From assembly GCA_044225795.1 (NCBI GenBank), contig JBGAIF010000002.1, forward strand, positions 372,001-436,000: a DNA stretch of 64,000 nucleotides, read 5' to 3'. Numbering within the stretch: position 1 is the first letter of the stretch; every line of letters starts with the position of its first letter. A program made the position numbers and the translations under genes. This document shows positions 53,059-62,718 of the stretch, piece after piece. This DNA is from Nemorincola sp044225795. Lineage in GTDB: Bacteria; Bacteroidota; Bacteroidia; Chitinophagales; Chitinophagaceae. Under the pieces are notes generated by a model that was not told the DNA's origin, did not search any database, and saw only the letters and a program-made list of their open reading frames with translations.

Positions 53059-55560
53059 CTAAAACTCAAACTTAACACTGCCGAAAATACCAAAGTAGCG
53101 GTTTGTTGCCTCAGATGACAGCGGCCGAGGTGTGACACGCCAGACAAAGTCGAGGCGAAAAACCTGCAGAATATTAGAAACGCCGGTACCGAGCTCCAGG
53201 TACGGATCGCCCTGCAGAGAACGGAAGGGGTAGCTTTTATTTACGATATTAAGCCGGAGATTGTCCGGGCTCAAAGCGCCTATAACACCCTTTGCCGTCC
53301 AGAACTGCCGGAGCTTTAGCTTCTTGACGGCCGGTATCCTGTTGAATATACCCCCGCCAATGTTGTGCTCTATATTGAAGCCCGCATACCTGTCGCTCAG
53401 GAACTCGTATGTGCGCATCATCTCGAAAGCGAATTGATTGTAATACAGGAAATCGTTGCCGAGGTGTATCTCCAGCAGCGGGTAAGGCAGCGTTCCAAAA
53501 TATTGCCCGGCGAACACATTGTAATAAAGGTGCCCCAGAGGCGGTATATTGATATCCTCAGACACGGAGAGCCGCAGGCGCTTATAGTCGTAAGCGCTGT
53601 TCATCACTCCTTTTACGCCGCTGGACACTTCAAAATTGACCACTGGGTATTTGCTGCCGATGTTGATGCGCTTATACAGCCCTTCAAAATACTTTTCTTT
53701 ATACGCATACCTGAAAGCAACACTAACTTCTGTGCTGATGACACCAGATGACGGGTTTCCATTCTTATCTGTAAAGATGCCAACAGACGGCAGTGGTAAG
53801 AACGGCGTAAAAACGGCATGCTTTATGGACACTTTATGACTGAACCCACTGAAGTACCCCTTGAACAGCTCAAAACGGGCATCATCGACAAATGCCTGCT
53901 TCCATACGCTGCCCGGCTTACGAACAATGTTACTGAAGATATTGTCTGAGGATATCTCATCGCTGAGCTCTATGGCGGGATTGATATCATGAACATAGGA
54001 CCCGAAAGCATAGGTCCAGGGGTGGCGGTTCAGAATCCATAAACCGTTGGCTCCATATTTATATTCTTTATCCCTTGTACCATAGGCGAGATAACCCGAG
54101 AAGTGCGCGTCCTTCAGCTTACGCGGGGTACCCATCGAGAAACGGAAGCGGTTCCCTTCAATGGGGTTATTACTGTACACATAGAAATATGGCCCAAGTT
54201 GTATGGGGCCAATATCCTTGACCCCGCTGGACAGGAAAGTGATCAGGTTCTTATACACGGTCGTGATGCGCATACTATTGATCGTATCGACCATCTTGTA
54301 GATAGCTTTCTCGTTGTTACTCAGGGTATCGGGGCGATTGGCCGCCCACCAGTCATCATCGTGCTTACGCGCGGAATCAGACCTGATAATATCCTCGCGA
54401 TACTGATCATCATTCAGTATGTTCTTTGTTCCGGCATCATTGAGCTTAATGTGGTGATAGGTTGTTGTCTTTCGCCCCGTGATACCAGGCAGCTTGTTAG
54501 ACTTATAAGCACTGAAAGTGGCTGAGAATTTGTCCTTAACGGGAAACCAAACAGAGTCCACCGGGGCAAACTCCTGGTAAACAGACACTTTATCTGTCCA
54601 GTTGAGATTAGCAGTCTCCGAAACATTCATGCTCATACGCTGTATGGCAAACACGGAATCCACCACCCAGAAATCGCCGGTAAAGCAATTCTCCCCGCTG
54701 CGCCGGGGCCTGAACTGCACCAGTATGATATTGTGCCCATATGCCTGCTGCGTATCAACGATACGGTATTTGTAGTAAAACAAGCCCTCGTTGCTGACAG
54801 GACTGATAAATTTCTTATCAAAAACCGGGATAAAATTCCTGTACACGTTCACATTCTGGTAGAGGGACCCGAGATACTTATCTATGTTCTCATTGTTCAC
54901 CCCCTTTACCATCGTAGCCTTGATGAACTCCCTCTGTTTCCGGGGATCTGCCCTGAAGTAATAATCTGAAATGGACTCTGTAAGGTATAACGGCAGGTAT
55001 GGCTTTTCCTCGGATACTGTATCGAGGTTATCAAAGATGAAGGTATAGCTCTTGAGTATGGGCATTTTTGAGAACTGCGCCTTTGTCATTTTCTGAAGGT
55101 CAGCCTCGAGCCTGTTATAGGCCTCATACTGGTAATACTGAATCTTATCGGGATTGTTCTCCGGTTTGTGAGCGATCACATTTTTCATGAGTGTCACTGC
55201 AGGGTCCTCACCGGCATGAAACACAACCTCAGAAAGCTGTGCCTCAGCACGATCGAGCTCAATGATGTAATTGTAATCATGTTTATAGGCATGTAAATAA
55301 CGGTCGGCGGTCTTATACCCGAGGGCGCTCACTCTTAATGTATCAGAGGGGAGGAGGCTGTTCCTGATAATGAAATTGCCATCCAGGTCTGCTGTTGTTC
55401 CGGCCGTAGTTCCGGCAAACACCACTGAAGCAAAAGGTATGCCTTCATCCGTATTTACATCCACCACCTTGCCGTGAATCGTATAGCCCTTCCCCTGGCC
55501 ATATGATAATACGGTCAGCGACAGTAGTATAACGACAGTGACAGCAATACAGTATCTCAT
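53059..55560 (-). CDS. DUF5686 outer-membrane protein with carboxypeptidase-regulatory-like domain
   Basis: An 833-residue protein with signal peptide (MRYCIAVTVVILLSLTVLSYG). The CarboxypepD_reg-like domain follows (GKVVDVNTDEGIPFASVVFAGT ... LDGNFIIRN ... LRVSALGYKT). The long DUF5686 body includes YYQYEAYNRLE, MSMNVSETANLNWTDK and many barrel-like strands to a C-terminal aromatic (SVKFEF). The fold suggests an outer-membrane barrel with a periplasmic N-domain; function unknown. The frame is open to 55626, but ATG 55560 starts the signal peptide. It is divergent from mqnA. Confidence 0.85.
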   Translation of the reverse strand: MRYCIAVTVVILLSLTVLSYGQGKGYTIHGKVVDVNTDEGIPFASVVFAGTTAGTTADLDGNFIIRNSLLPSDTLRVSALGYKTADRYLHAYKHDYNYIIELDRAEAQLSEVVFHAGEDPAVTLMKNVIAHKPENNPDKIQYYQYEAYNRLEADLQKMTKAQFSKMPILKSYTFIFDNLDTVSEEKPYLPLYLTESISDYYFRADPRKQREFIKATMVKGVNNENIDKYLGSLYQNVNVYRNFIPVFDKKFISPVSNEGLFYYKYRIVDTQQAYGHNIILVQFRPRRSGENCFTGDFWVVDSVFAIQRMSMNVSETANLNWTDKVSVYQEFAPVDSVWFPVKDKFSATFSAYKSNKLPGITGRKTTTYHHIKLNDAGTKNILNDDQYREDIIRSDSARKHDDDWWAANRPDTLSNNEKAIYKMVDTINSMRITTVYKNLITFLSSGVKDIGPIQLGPYFYVYSNNPIEGNRFRFSMGTPRKLKDAHFSGYLAYGTRDKEYKYGANGLWILNRHPWTYAFGSYVHDINPAIELSDEISSDNIFSNIVRKPGSVWKQAFVDDARFELFKGYFSGFSHKVSIKHAVFTPFLPLPSVGIFTDKNGNPSSGVISTEVSVAFRYAYKEKYFEGLYKRINIGSKYPVVNFEVSSGVKGVMNSAYDYKRLRLSVSEDINIPPLGHLYYNVFAGQYFGTLPYPLLEIHLGNDFLYYNQFAFEMMRTYEFLSDRYAGFNIEHNIGGGIFNRIPAVKKLKLRQFWTAKGVIGALSPDNLRLNIVNKSYPFRSLQGDPYLELGTGVSNILQVFRLDFVWRVTPRPLSSEATNRYFGIFGSVKFEF

Positions 55561-55673
55561 GGGATCGTTATAGCAATGTAGCATTTTTTCCGATTCATAC
55601 GTGTTAAAGAGCGTGGTGATATTCATTTAGTTGCTCTATGAGTATGCCGGAGATAGGTACCGTAACGATGCAC

Positions 55674-55681
55674 TATATTTG
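55674..55681 (+). promoter_or_regulatory. -7 promoter element of mqnA
   Basis: TATATTTG matches TAnnTTTG and gives a 17-nt leader to the TTG start at 55702. Confidence 0.6.
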
Positions 55682-55701
55682 CGCGCAAAACCAACCCGAA
55701 T

Positions 55702-56439
55702 TTGGACAGTAAGATCAAGATCGCGGCAGTCAGCTACCTGAATACCAAGCCCCTGCTGTATGGCATTGAACACAGTGACATCATCAATGAAATTGATATT
55801 GTAGTTGATTACCCGGCTATGCTGGCGCGGCAATTGCAGGAGGGTATAATAGACATGGCGCTGCTTCCGGTAGCCGCTATTCCGACGATACCGGGGGCAA
55901 CCATAGTGAGTGATTACGGCATTGCCGCCGATGGAAATGTAGTGTCTGTAGCCATATTCAGCCATGTGCCAATAGAAGAGATAGAAACTGTGTACCTGGA
56001 CTACCAGTCACGAACATCAGTGAGGTTAGCGGAACTACTGCTGGAACTGTACTGGAAAAAGAAGGTGGTATTTAAACCAGCCACAGAGCACTATATAGAC
56101 TATATCAATGGTACCAATGCCGGTGTAATCATCGGTGACAGGGCATTGCAACAGCTCAGTAATTTTGAGTATGTCTATGACCTCTCTGCCGCATGGAAAG
56201 CATTTACAGGGCTTGACTTCGTATTTGCGGCATGGGTGGCCAATAAGAACCTGCCACAAGAATTCAGGGAACGATTCAATAACGCCAATGCCGAAGGACT
56301 GAAGCATCTCGATACAATTATCGCCGCCAATCCTTTTCCATACTATGACCTGCGCACTTACTACACGGAGAATATCAAGTTCTTCCTGGATGACGGTAAG
56401 AAACAAGGGTTGAATAAGTTTCTCGAAATGATACGCTAA
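55702..56439 (+). CDS. mqnA: Chorismate dehydratase MqnA (futalosine menaquinone pathway)
   Basis: A 245-residue periplasmic-binding-protein-like enzyme with the MqnA opening IKIAAVSYLNTKPLLYGI and segments DMALLPVAAIP and FVFAAWVANK. It dehydrates chorismate to 3-enolpyruvyl-benzoate, the first step of the futalosine route to menaquinone. The start is TTG 55702, fixed by the conserved N-terminus and by the -7 box upstream. An AhpD-like gene follows 46 bp later. Confidence 0.92.
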   Translation: MDSKIKIAAVSYLNTKPLLYGIEHSDIINEIDIVVDYPAMLARQLQEGIIDMALLPVAAIPTIPGATIVSDYGIAADGNVVSVAIFSHVPIEEIETVYLDYQSRTSVRLAELLLELYWKKKVVFKPATEHYIDYINGTNAGVIIGDRALQQLSNFEYVYDLSAAWKAFTGLDFVFAAWVANKNLPQEFRERFNNANAEGLKHLDTIIAANPFPYYDLRTYYTENIKFFLDDGKKQGLNKFLEMIR

Positions 56440-56485
56440 GTGATCACTACCTTAGCAAGACAGTGTTAATCATCAAACCATCAAT

Positions 56486-56827
56486 ATGAGCCAGATACAG
56501 GAATTCAACGAATACCGCGCGAAGATGAATGAAGTGATCCTCAGCAAGGAAAACAAGGTCATCAACCGCCTGTTCAATCTTGACACGAACACCTATGCTG
56601 AAGGCGCTCTGAGCACACGAACCAAGGAGCTACTGGGCCTTGTAGCGAGCATGGTACTGCGCTGCGATGACTGCATCAAGTATCACCTGGGCAAGTGCCA
56701 TGAGCAAGGCATCAATACTGCCGAGATGTATGAGCTATTTGCAGTTGCCAATATAGTAGGTGGCACTATAGTGATACCGCACACACGCCGTGCGGCTGAG
56801 TACTGGGAGGAGTTGATGGCTCAGTAA
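56486..56827 (+). CDS. Carboxymuconolactone-decarboxylase/AhpD-like protein
   Basis: The 113-residue protein has the AhpD-like motif LRCDDCIKYHLGKCHEQGI, a CxxC with downstream His, on a helical fold (TKELLGLVASMVL before it, ELFAVANIVGGTIVIPHTRRAAEYW after it). Members act as disulfide-based peroxidase partners or as decarboxylases. The CxxC favours a thiol-redox role. It is probably co-transcribed with mqnA. The convergent ABC-F gene ends 6 bp away. Confidence 0.85.
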   Translation: MSQIQEFNEYRAKMNEVILSKENKVINRLFNLDTNTYAEGALSTRTKELLGLVASMVLRCDDCIKYHLGKCHEQGINTAEMYELFAVANIVGGTIVIPHTRRAAEYWEELMAQ

Positions 56828-56833
56828 CTACTA

Positions 56834-58792
56834 TCAGGCAGACAGCTTTTCTTCCAGGTCCATGATCTGTTCGAATACTTTGTCGTATTCGGCAGACAGC
56901 GTTTCATATTTAGCTGTCACCACGCGGTACTGTTCATCCACTTTGAGGAACTCGGTCTTGTTGGCATAAAATGCAGGATCTGCCAACTTACCTTCAAGTT
57001 CTGCCTTCTCCTTCTTTAGTTTATTGATCTCTTCTTCCTGCTTCTGAAATATCTTTTGCTGTTTCTGCAGTTCTTTGCGCCAGGCGTTGGCCTGCTCATT
57101 ATTAATAGTTGCCTTGGGTGAAGGTTTTTCTTCTTTCTTCTCCACAAGAACAGGTTTAGCAGGTTGTGCACCGGCAGCCTGTTCGCGTTTCAGCTTCTCC
57201 TGCTGCCATATGACCCATTCATCATATCCACCATCGAAATCCTTGATGAGACCATTCTCAATATTCCAGATCTTATTGGCTGTTTTACTGATAAAATAAC
57301 GGTCGTGGGAAACAATGATAATAGTACCTTTATACTTATTCAACGCGTCAATAAGCATTTCTACGGACTGCATATCCAGGTGGTTGGTGGGCTCGTCGAG
57401 CAGCAGGAAGTTCCCTTTGGCCACGATCACCTTTGCCAGGGCTACCCTCGCCTTTTCCCCTCCCGATAGTACTTTTATCTTCTTAAATACATCATCTCCC
57501 TTGAACAGGAAGCACCCGAGCAATATCCTCAGTTCCACTTCATTCCTGCCGCTGCCACACTGTTTCAACTCTTCCAGTATCTCATTCTCTACATTCAGCG
57601 CCTCTAACTGGTGCTGGGCGTAAAAGCTCTCTTCCACGTTATGCCCCCATTTACGGTCGCCTTCAATCGGTTCCTGGCCGGTGATGACACGGAGTAAAGT
57701 AGATTTACCCTTTCCATTGGCCCCTATAAGGGCTATCTTATCGCCCCTGTCTATCTCAGCACTTGCATGCTCGAGTATGGTTAGGGCTCCGTATCGCTTA
57801 GTAACGTCAGTAAGCGTTGTGATGATCTTACCGGGCTGAACGCCTACATCGAAATTGATACTCATTACCGGAACAGAATTATCCGGCGCTTCGATAATAT
57901 CCAGTTTATCCAGTCTTTTGATAGCACTTTGTGCCGCAGCGGCTTTCGTTGCCTTTGCGCGGAAGCGCTCAATAAACCGCTCCTGCTGGCGTATATATTC
58001 CTGTTGATTCTCAAATGCGCGCTGCTGTACCTCCATGCGCTCCACCTTCTCTTTCTCAAAGAAAGAGTAGTTACCACTGTACTGATAGAGGCCACGCTGC
58101 CATACTTCTACGATCTTCGTGACCATCCTGTCCAGGAAATAACGGTCGTGGGAAACAATAACGACACTGCCCGGGTAGCTGATCAGGTATCTTTCCAGCC
58201 ATTCAATAGACGGGAGGTCAAGGTGGTTGGTCGGTTCGTCGAGGAGCAAAAGATCGGGCTGCTGCAACATCATTTTTGCGAGCAATACCCGCATACGCCA
58301 GCCACCGCTGAACTGATCGTAAGGACGTGAGAGGTCTGCAGTAGAAAACCCGAGCCCTTCCAGCACTTCTGCTGTACGGTGCTCCATCTCGTAGCCCCCT
58401 GCAACCTCAAAATCGTGAAGCGCATGACTGTAGTCGTCCAGTAACTGAGGATCGTCAGGCCTGGAATCCAGCTCTTTCAGAATGCGGTCCATTTCCTTCT
58501 CAATGTCATGCGCCCTGTCGAATGCCTGCATACCCACCTTCAATATAGATTCATCAGTAGAAAAGCTGAGGAGGTCCTGGTTGAAGAAGCCAAGAGAAAC
58601 GTCCTTAGGTTTGTTGATGACTCCCGCATCAATGGTATAGGCCCCCGTCATCAGGCGCAGTAAGGTAGATTTTCCGGCTCCATTTGCCCCCACAAGGCCA
58701 ATACGCTCCCCTGTTCCGATCTGCCAACTGGCATCTTCTAATATGGGCCTGGCACCAAAAAAGAAAGAAATATTCTGCAACGACATTAACAT
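56834..58792 (-). CDS. ABC-F family ATP-binding protein
   Basis: A 652-residue protein with two ABC ATPase domains and no membrane part. Both have Walker A (GANGAGKST and GANGKGKST), signature (LSGG-like: FSGGWRMR and LSGGEKAR) and Walker B with LLLLDEPTNHLD. The C-terminus is a charged coiled coil (about 560-645). ABC-F proteins act on the ribosome, in translation factor or antibiotic-protection roles. The start is ATG 58792, placed by the -7 box TACTTTTG (58817-58810), which leaves a 14-nt leader. A longer frame to 58846 would begin before that box. Confidence 0.93.
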   Translation of the reverse strand: MLMSLQNISFFFGARPILEDASWQIGTGERIGLVGANGAGKSTLLRLMTGAYTIDAGVINKPKDVSLGFFNQDLLSFSTDESILKVGMQAFDRAHDIEKEMDRILKELDSRPDDPQLLDDYSHALHDFEVAGGYEMEHRTAEVLEGLGFSTADLSRPYDQFSGGWRMRVLLAKMMLQQPDLLLLDEPTNHLDLPSIEWLERYLISYPGSVVIVSHDRYFLDRMVTKIVEVWQRGLYQYSGNYSFFEKEKVERMEVQQRAFENQQEYIRQQERFIERFRAKATKAAAAQSAIKRLDKLDIIEAPDNSVPVMSINFDVGVQPGKIITTLTDVTKRYGALTILEHASAEIDRGDKIALIGANGKGKSTLLRVITGQEPIEGDRKWGHNVEESFYAQHQLEALNVENEILEELKQCGSGRNEVELRILLGCFLFKGDDVFKKIKVLSGGEKARVALAKVIVAKGNFLLLDEPTNHLDMQSVEMLIDALNKYKGTIIIVSHDRYFISKTANKIWNIENGLIKDFDGGYDEWVIWQQEKLKREQAAGAQPAKPVLVEKKEEKPSPKATINNEQANAWRKELQKQQKIFQKQEEEINKLKKEKAELEGKLADPAFYANKTEFLKVDEQYRVVTAKYETLSAEYDKVFEQIMDLEEKLSA

Positions 58793-58809
58793 AGGGTGCG
58801 AAGTTAAGT

Positions 58810-58817
58810 CAAAAGTA
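58810..58817 (-). promoter_or_regulatory. -7 promoter element of the ABC-F gene
   Basis: TACTTTTG on the minus strand matches TAnnTTTG and fixes the start at 58792. Confidence 0.6.
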
Positions 58818-58961
58818 AAAAGCATCTGCCTTGCACACGGCCACAAACATCAAATATTTTATCACATATCATACATTCTGATGCAAATACAAAGGCTAAA
58901 ATTTTAAGTAAATATTGACATTCCTATGTATCATCCTTAACTCTTTACCAAGTCATTCGTG

Positions 58962-58969
58962 TACTTTTG
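58962..58969 (+). promoter_or_regulatory. -7 promoter element of the DUF3347 lipoprotein gene
   Basis: TACTTTTG matches TAnnTTTG and gives a 14-nt leader to ATG 58987. Confidence 0.6.
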
Positions 58970-58986
58970 TCGGGAAATTTTAATGT

Positions 58987-59574
58987 ATGCGCATCTTATT
59001 CTCAGCACTTATCTGTTCTTCGGTATTTTTTATTGGTTGCGGTGGTGATGCCGGTAGCCAAGGACAAGCAAATAGCGATAGCAAGCCTGCCGCACCACGC
59101 CCCCCGGTAAGCAGTAAGCTGAATACAGAAAGTACGCAGGCGGTCATGTCGCTGATGAGCAAATACTATGTATTGAAAAATGCACTTGTAGCCACTAAAG
59201 CTGATGAAGCAGAGGCGGCAGCAAATCAACTGGCAGCGGATGCAGCGGGCACACTTAACACGCTCCAGAAAGATTCTGCAAATTTTGTTGCGATAAAGCC
59301 TTTCATGGATAGCATCATATCACAGAGTAAGTCCCTGAATGGCGTCAAAGACGCTAATTGCGAAAAACAACGGGTAGTATTTGAAGTGATATCCAGAAAT
59401 TTCTATGCCCTGCTCAAGAATACAGAAACAAAGAACGCGGGGGTATATCATGCATTCTGCCCTATGGCATTCAATGACAAAGGCGCTTACTGGCTCAGTG
59501 AAGAAAGCGAGATAAAGAACCCATACTTTGGCAAGAAGATGATGGAGTGCGGCGAAGTAACAGACAGTTTTTAA
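58987..59574 (+). CDS. DUF3347-domain lipoprotein
   Basis: A 195-residue protein with a lipoprotein signal (lipobox FFIGC, Cys 18) and a low-complexity linker. A helical DUF3347 domain ends in CPMAFNDKGAYWLSEESEI and KMMECGEV. That domain occurs in copper/silver efflux proteins and lone lipoproteins of Bacteroidota; its CPM and Cys residues are thought to bind copper. It lies 37 bp upstream of a TonB-dependent receptor gene, suggesting a shared operon for metal or substrate handling. Confidence 0.8.
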   Translation: MRILFSALICSSVFFIGCGGDAGSQGQANSDSKPAAPRPPVSSKLNTESTQAVMSLMSKYYVLKNALVATKADEAEAAANQLAADAAGTLNTLQKDSANFVAIKPFMDSIISQSKSLNGVKDANCEKQRVVFEVISRNFYALLKNTETKNAGVYHAFCPMAFNDKGAYWLSEESEIKNPYFGKKMMECGEVTDSF

Positions 59575-59611
59575 TCAAATAAAGGACCAATAGCACAAAA
59601 GAAAGTCACCA

Positions 59612-61969
59612 ATGACCAGTACGCACATCACTCTAAAGAACTTCTTTCTACTTTTTATATTACTAATCCCGTCAGCCGTATTTGCACAGAAAGTATCGCT
59701 GAGCGGATATATGCGTGATGCCTCCAATGGTGAATCCGTGATCTCCGGCACCGTGTATATCAAAGAAGCCGACCAGGGCGCACAAAGCAATGCCTATGGT
59801 TTCTATTCTGTGTCCGTACCTCCCGGAACTTATACCGTTATCTTCTCTTATGTAGGGTACAACACCATTACCAAAACAATGGAGCTGACCAAGAATACCA
59901 CCTTCAACGCAGAGCTGCAAAGCGCCACGCTGATGAAGGAAGTGCAGGTAACAACCACGAGGAAGGATGAGAATGTGAAGAATACAGAAATGGGCACCAT
60001 AAGCCTGTCTATGGCACGCATCAAGCAATTGCCGGTGCTATTCGGAGAGGTGGATGTATTAAAGACCCTTCAATTGTTACCGGGTGTTCAGTCTGCGGGA
60101 GAAGGCAGCTCGGGTTTCTATGTACGCGGGGGTGGCCCTGACCAGAACCTGGTGTTGCTGGATGATGCCGTGGTGTATAATACCGGGCACCTGTTCGGGT
60201 TCTTTTCCGTATTCAACGGAGACGCCATAAAGGATGTGACCCTGATAAAAGGCGGCGCACCTGCCAACTACGGAGGCAGGCTCTCTTCTGTGGTAGATGT
60301 GTATATGAAGGAAGGCAATAACAAAGAATACCATGCGGAAGGCGGTATCGGGCTGATCGCATCGCGCCTGAGCATACAAGGGCCTATAAAGAAAGAGAAA
60401 GGGTCCTTCATCGTTTCCGGACGCCGCACCTATATAGACTACCTGGCCCGTCCTTTTGTAAAACAACTGAAGAATACCGGCTACTACTTTTATGATGCCA
60501 ACCTGAAAGCAAACTATAAAGTAGGCGACAAGGACCGCCTGTACCTCAGCGGCTATCTTGGCACAGACAAATTCAAGTTCCAGGCACCAAACGGCACCTT
60601 TAAGGCAGACATACCGTGGGGAAATACGACGGCTACATTCCGCTGGAATCACCAGTTCAGCGACAAGATATTTGCCAATACCACCCTCGTGTATAATGAC
60701 TACAACTTTGCATCGTCGTTCAGTCAAAATACATTCGCGATCAAACTGGCATCCGGCATTAAGGACTACAATGCCAAAACAGACTTTGACTACTATACCA
60801 ACTTCAACCATCATTTCAAAGCAGGCCTGGCATACACACACCATACATTCATACCCAACCAGGTATCGGGACAAGTGGATACCATCAAGCTTGATCCCAA
60901 CAATGCTTTCATCAAGTATGCACATGAGGCAGGCGTGTACCTGCTTGATGATTTTGAGCCTGCAAAGTGGTGGAAGATCAACCTGGGCCTGAGGTATTCC
61001 TGGTTCGGACAGACCGGGCCTTATACCGCCTATACTTTAAGCGCCAGCGGACAGGCAACAGACAGTACCAAGTATGGCGCAGGGCAGCTTGTTAAGACCT
61101 ATGGCGGATGGGAGCCACGTTTCAACATGCGTTTTCAGCTCAATGATAATTCTTCTATCAAAACAAGTGTTTCGAGAACCTACCAGTACATACATCTTGT
61201 GACCAATAACGGATCTACCCTCCCTACGGATGTATGGGCACCGAGCACCTTCCTTGTGAAGCCGCAGGAAGCACTTCAATATTCAGGTGGCTACTTCCAG
61301 AATTTCCTTGACAATAAACTGGAGACCTCGGTAGAGGTCTATTACAAGGACATGAAGAACCAGATCCAGTACAATGACCACTACACACCCAACTCTCTGG
61401 AAGACGCTGAGCGTTCCTACGTATTTGGTAACGGGCGTGCCTATGGCGCTGAATTCTTTATCAACAAGACACAGGGCAAGTTCAACGGGTGGATAGGATA
61501 TACCCTGTCGTGGACCAACCAAACATTCAAAGACCTGAACAATGGCGAGACCTTTCCGGCAAAATATGACCGCAGGCATGATGTATCTGTAGTGGGCAGT
61601 TATACGTTCAACAAGAAATGGAATGTATCTACTGTATTTGTCTATGCTTCCGGCAATGCGATCACCCTGCCAACCTCGTTCTACCTGATAGGCGGCCAAC
61701 TTGTGGAGCTATTCAGCCAGATCAATGCATACAGGCTGCCAGCCTACCACAGGCTCGATCTGTCCGCCACGTACACACCGCAACACAGCAAGCCCCGGAA
61801 ATGGGAAGGAAGCTGGACATTCTCCGTTTACAATGTATATGACAGGCACAATCCTTACTTCCTGTACGTAGATAACGCGGGAACGGCAGCTACCGGCATT
61901 TCGGTAAAGGTGTATGAGGTATATATACTGCCTATCATGCCGAGTATCACTTATAATTTCAAGTTCTAA
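59612..61969 (+). CDS. TonB-dependent receptor with carboxypeptidase-like N-terminal domain
   Basis: A 785-residue outer-membrane receptor. Signal peptide (FFLLFILLIPSAVFA), CarboxypepD_reg-like domain (ISGTVYIKEADQGAQSNAYG ... FSYVGYNT, about 28-110), then plug domain (KTLQLLPGVQSAGEGSSGFY, VRGGGPDQNLVLLDDAVVYN, SVVDVYMKEG). The beta-barrel then runs to the C-terminal Phe (YNFKF). It uses TonB energy to import a ligand that cannot be named from sequence. The DUF3347 lipoprotein upstream hints at metal handling, by inference. Confidence 0.92.
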   Translation: MTSTHITLKNFFLLFILLIPSAVFAQKVSLSGYMRDASNGESVISGTVYIKEADQGAQSNAYGFYSVSVPPGTYTVIFSYVGYNTITKTMELTKNTTFNAELQSATLMKEVQVTTTRKDENVKNTEMGTISLSMARIKQLPVLFGEVDVLKTLQLLPGVQSAGEGSSGFYVRGGGPDQNLVLLDDAVVYNTGHLFGFFSVFNGDAIKDVTLIKGGAPANYGGRLSSVVDVYMKEGNNKEYHAEGGIGLIASRLSIQGPIKKEKGSFIVSGRRTYIDYLARPFVKQLKNTGYYFYDANLKANYKVGDKDRLYLSGYLGTDKFKFQAPNGTFKADIPWGNTTATFRWNHQFSDKIFANTTLVYNDYNFASSFSQNTFAIKLASGIKDYNAKTDFDYYTNFNHHFKAGLAYTHHTFIPNQVSGQVDTIKLDPNNAFIKYAHEAGVYLLDDFEPAKWWKINLGLRYSWFGQTGPYTAYTLSASGQATDSTKYGAGQLVKTYGGWEPRFNMRFQLNDNSSIKTSVSRTYQYIHLVTNNGSTLPTDVWAPSTFLVKPQEALQYSGGYFQNFLDNKLETSVEVYYKDMKNQIQYNDHYTPNSLEDAERSYVFGNGRAYGAEFFINKTQGKFNGWIGYTLSWTNQTFKDLNNGETFPAKYDRRHDVSVVGSYTFNKKWNVSTVFVYASGNAITLPTSFYLIGGQLVELFSQINAYRLPAYHRLDLSATYTPQHSKPRKWEGSWTFSVYNVYDRHNPYFLYVDNAGTAATGISVKVYEVYILPIMPSITYNFKF

Positions 61970-62028
61970 CGCCTGGCATCTTTCATTACAGGCTGAAATG
62001 AACTAATTTGCAGTAAAACAGAACAGGC

Positions 62029-62718
62029 ATGCATAAATCGTTGCTCGTTGTATCTTTTTTCCTTCTTTGCAGCTTCCAGGTATCGGTAGAGAGCCTGACA
62101 GATATGATGGTGATGAAGGCGGCAGAATCCCAGCTTGGCGTCTATACTTCTAAAATACTGCCCGGCGATGCAGGCCTTTACGGCTTCAGGAACGAGGACG
62201 ATATGGAACTGCTGACCATAGGAAAACCATACCGCATACTGGAATTCAATGAAGATTTCTACTACCATGACCTCGAAGAAGACCACAACTATATCGACAT
62301 GAAGCAGGAATGGCGTGTACCGGTTCAGGCTAAAGGTGTGAACAGAGTGTTGCTGACCGTAAAGGGAAACTCAAGCAATTACTCTGTCACAGCGATGGGC
62401 GATACGCTGCTGGCACATGAACTACAACACAAGGAAAGCGTCAACGACAGTGATGAATATTACCTGCTGCGCGTACCTGCCCTATCTGCCGACTTCTTTG
62501 TGCATGAAGCACATGAAGCATTTGACGAAGCTGTATTCATTCCACTCGCTAATGCCCGGAAAGCAATACCTGCTTTCGGTAAAGATCATACAGCGACCTA
62601 TGGCCTTATTGAAGTGCAGAAACAAGTAAAAGCTGCACTGGCAGCAAAAGCTAAGAAAGCAGATCAGAAAGATACGCCTAAACAACCTGCCAGGAAGGGC
62701 GGCAAGAAAGCCAAATAG
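62029..62718 (+). CDS. Secreted hypothetical protein with Lys-rich tail
   Basis: This 229-residue product has a signal peptide (LLVVSFFLLCSFQVSVES) and a compact beta-rich body (LYGFRNEDDMELLTIGKPYRI, VNRVLLTVKGNSSNYSV, DEYYLLRVPALSADFFVHE). The tail has clustered Lys/Ala, ending PARKGGKKAK. No family is recognised. A short -7-like TA-A-TTTG (62004-62010, one base short) precedes it. The stop TAG abuts the stop of the convergent gene, forming TAGCTA. Confidence 0.6.
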   Translation: MHKSLLVVSFFLLCSFQVSVESLTDMMVMKAAESQLGVYTSKILPGDAGLYGFRNEDDMELLTIGKPYRILEFNEDFYYHDLEEDHNYIDMKQEWRVPVQAKGVNRVLLTVKGNSSNYSVTAMGDTLLAHELQHKESVNDSDEYYLLRVPALSADFFVHEAHEAFDEAVFIPLANARKAIPAFGKDHTATYGLIEVQKQVKAALAAKAKKADQKDTPKQPARKGGKKAK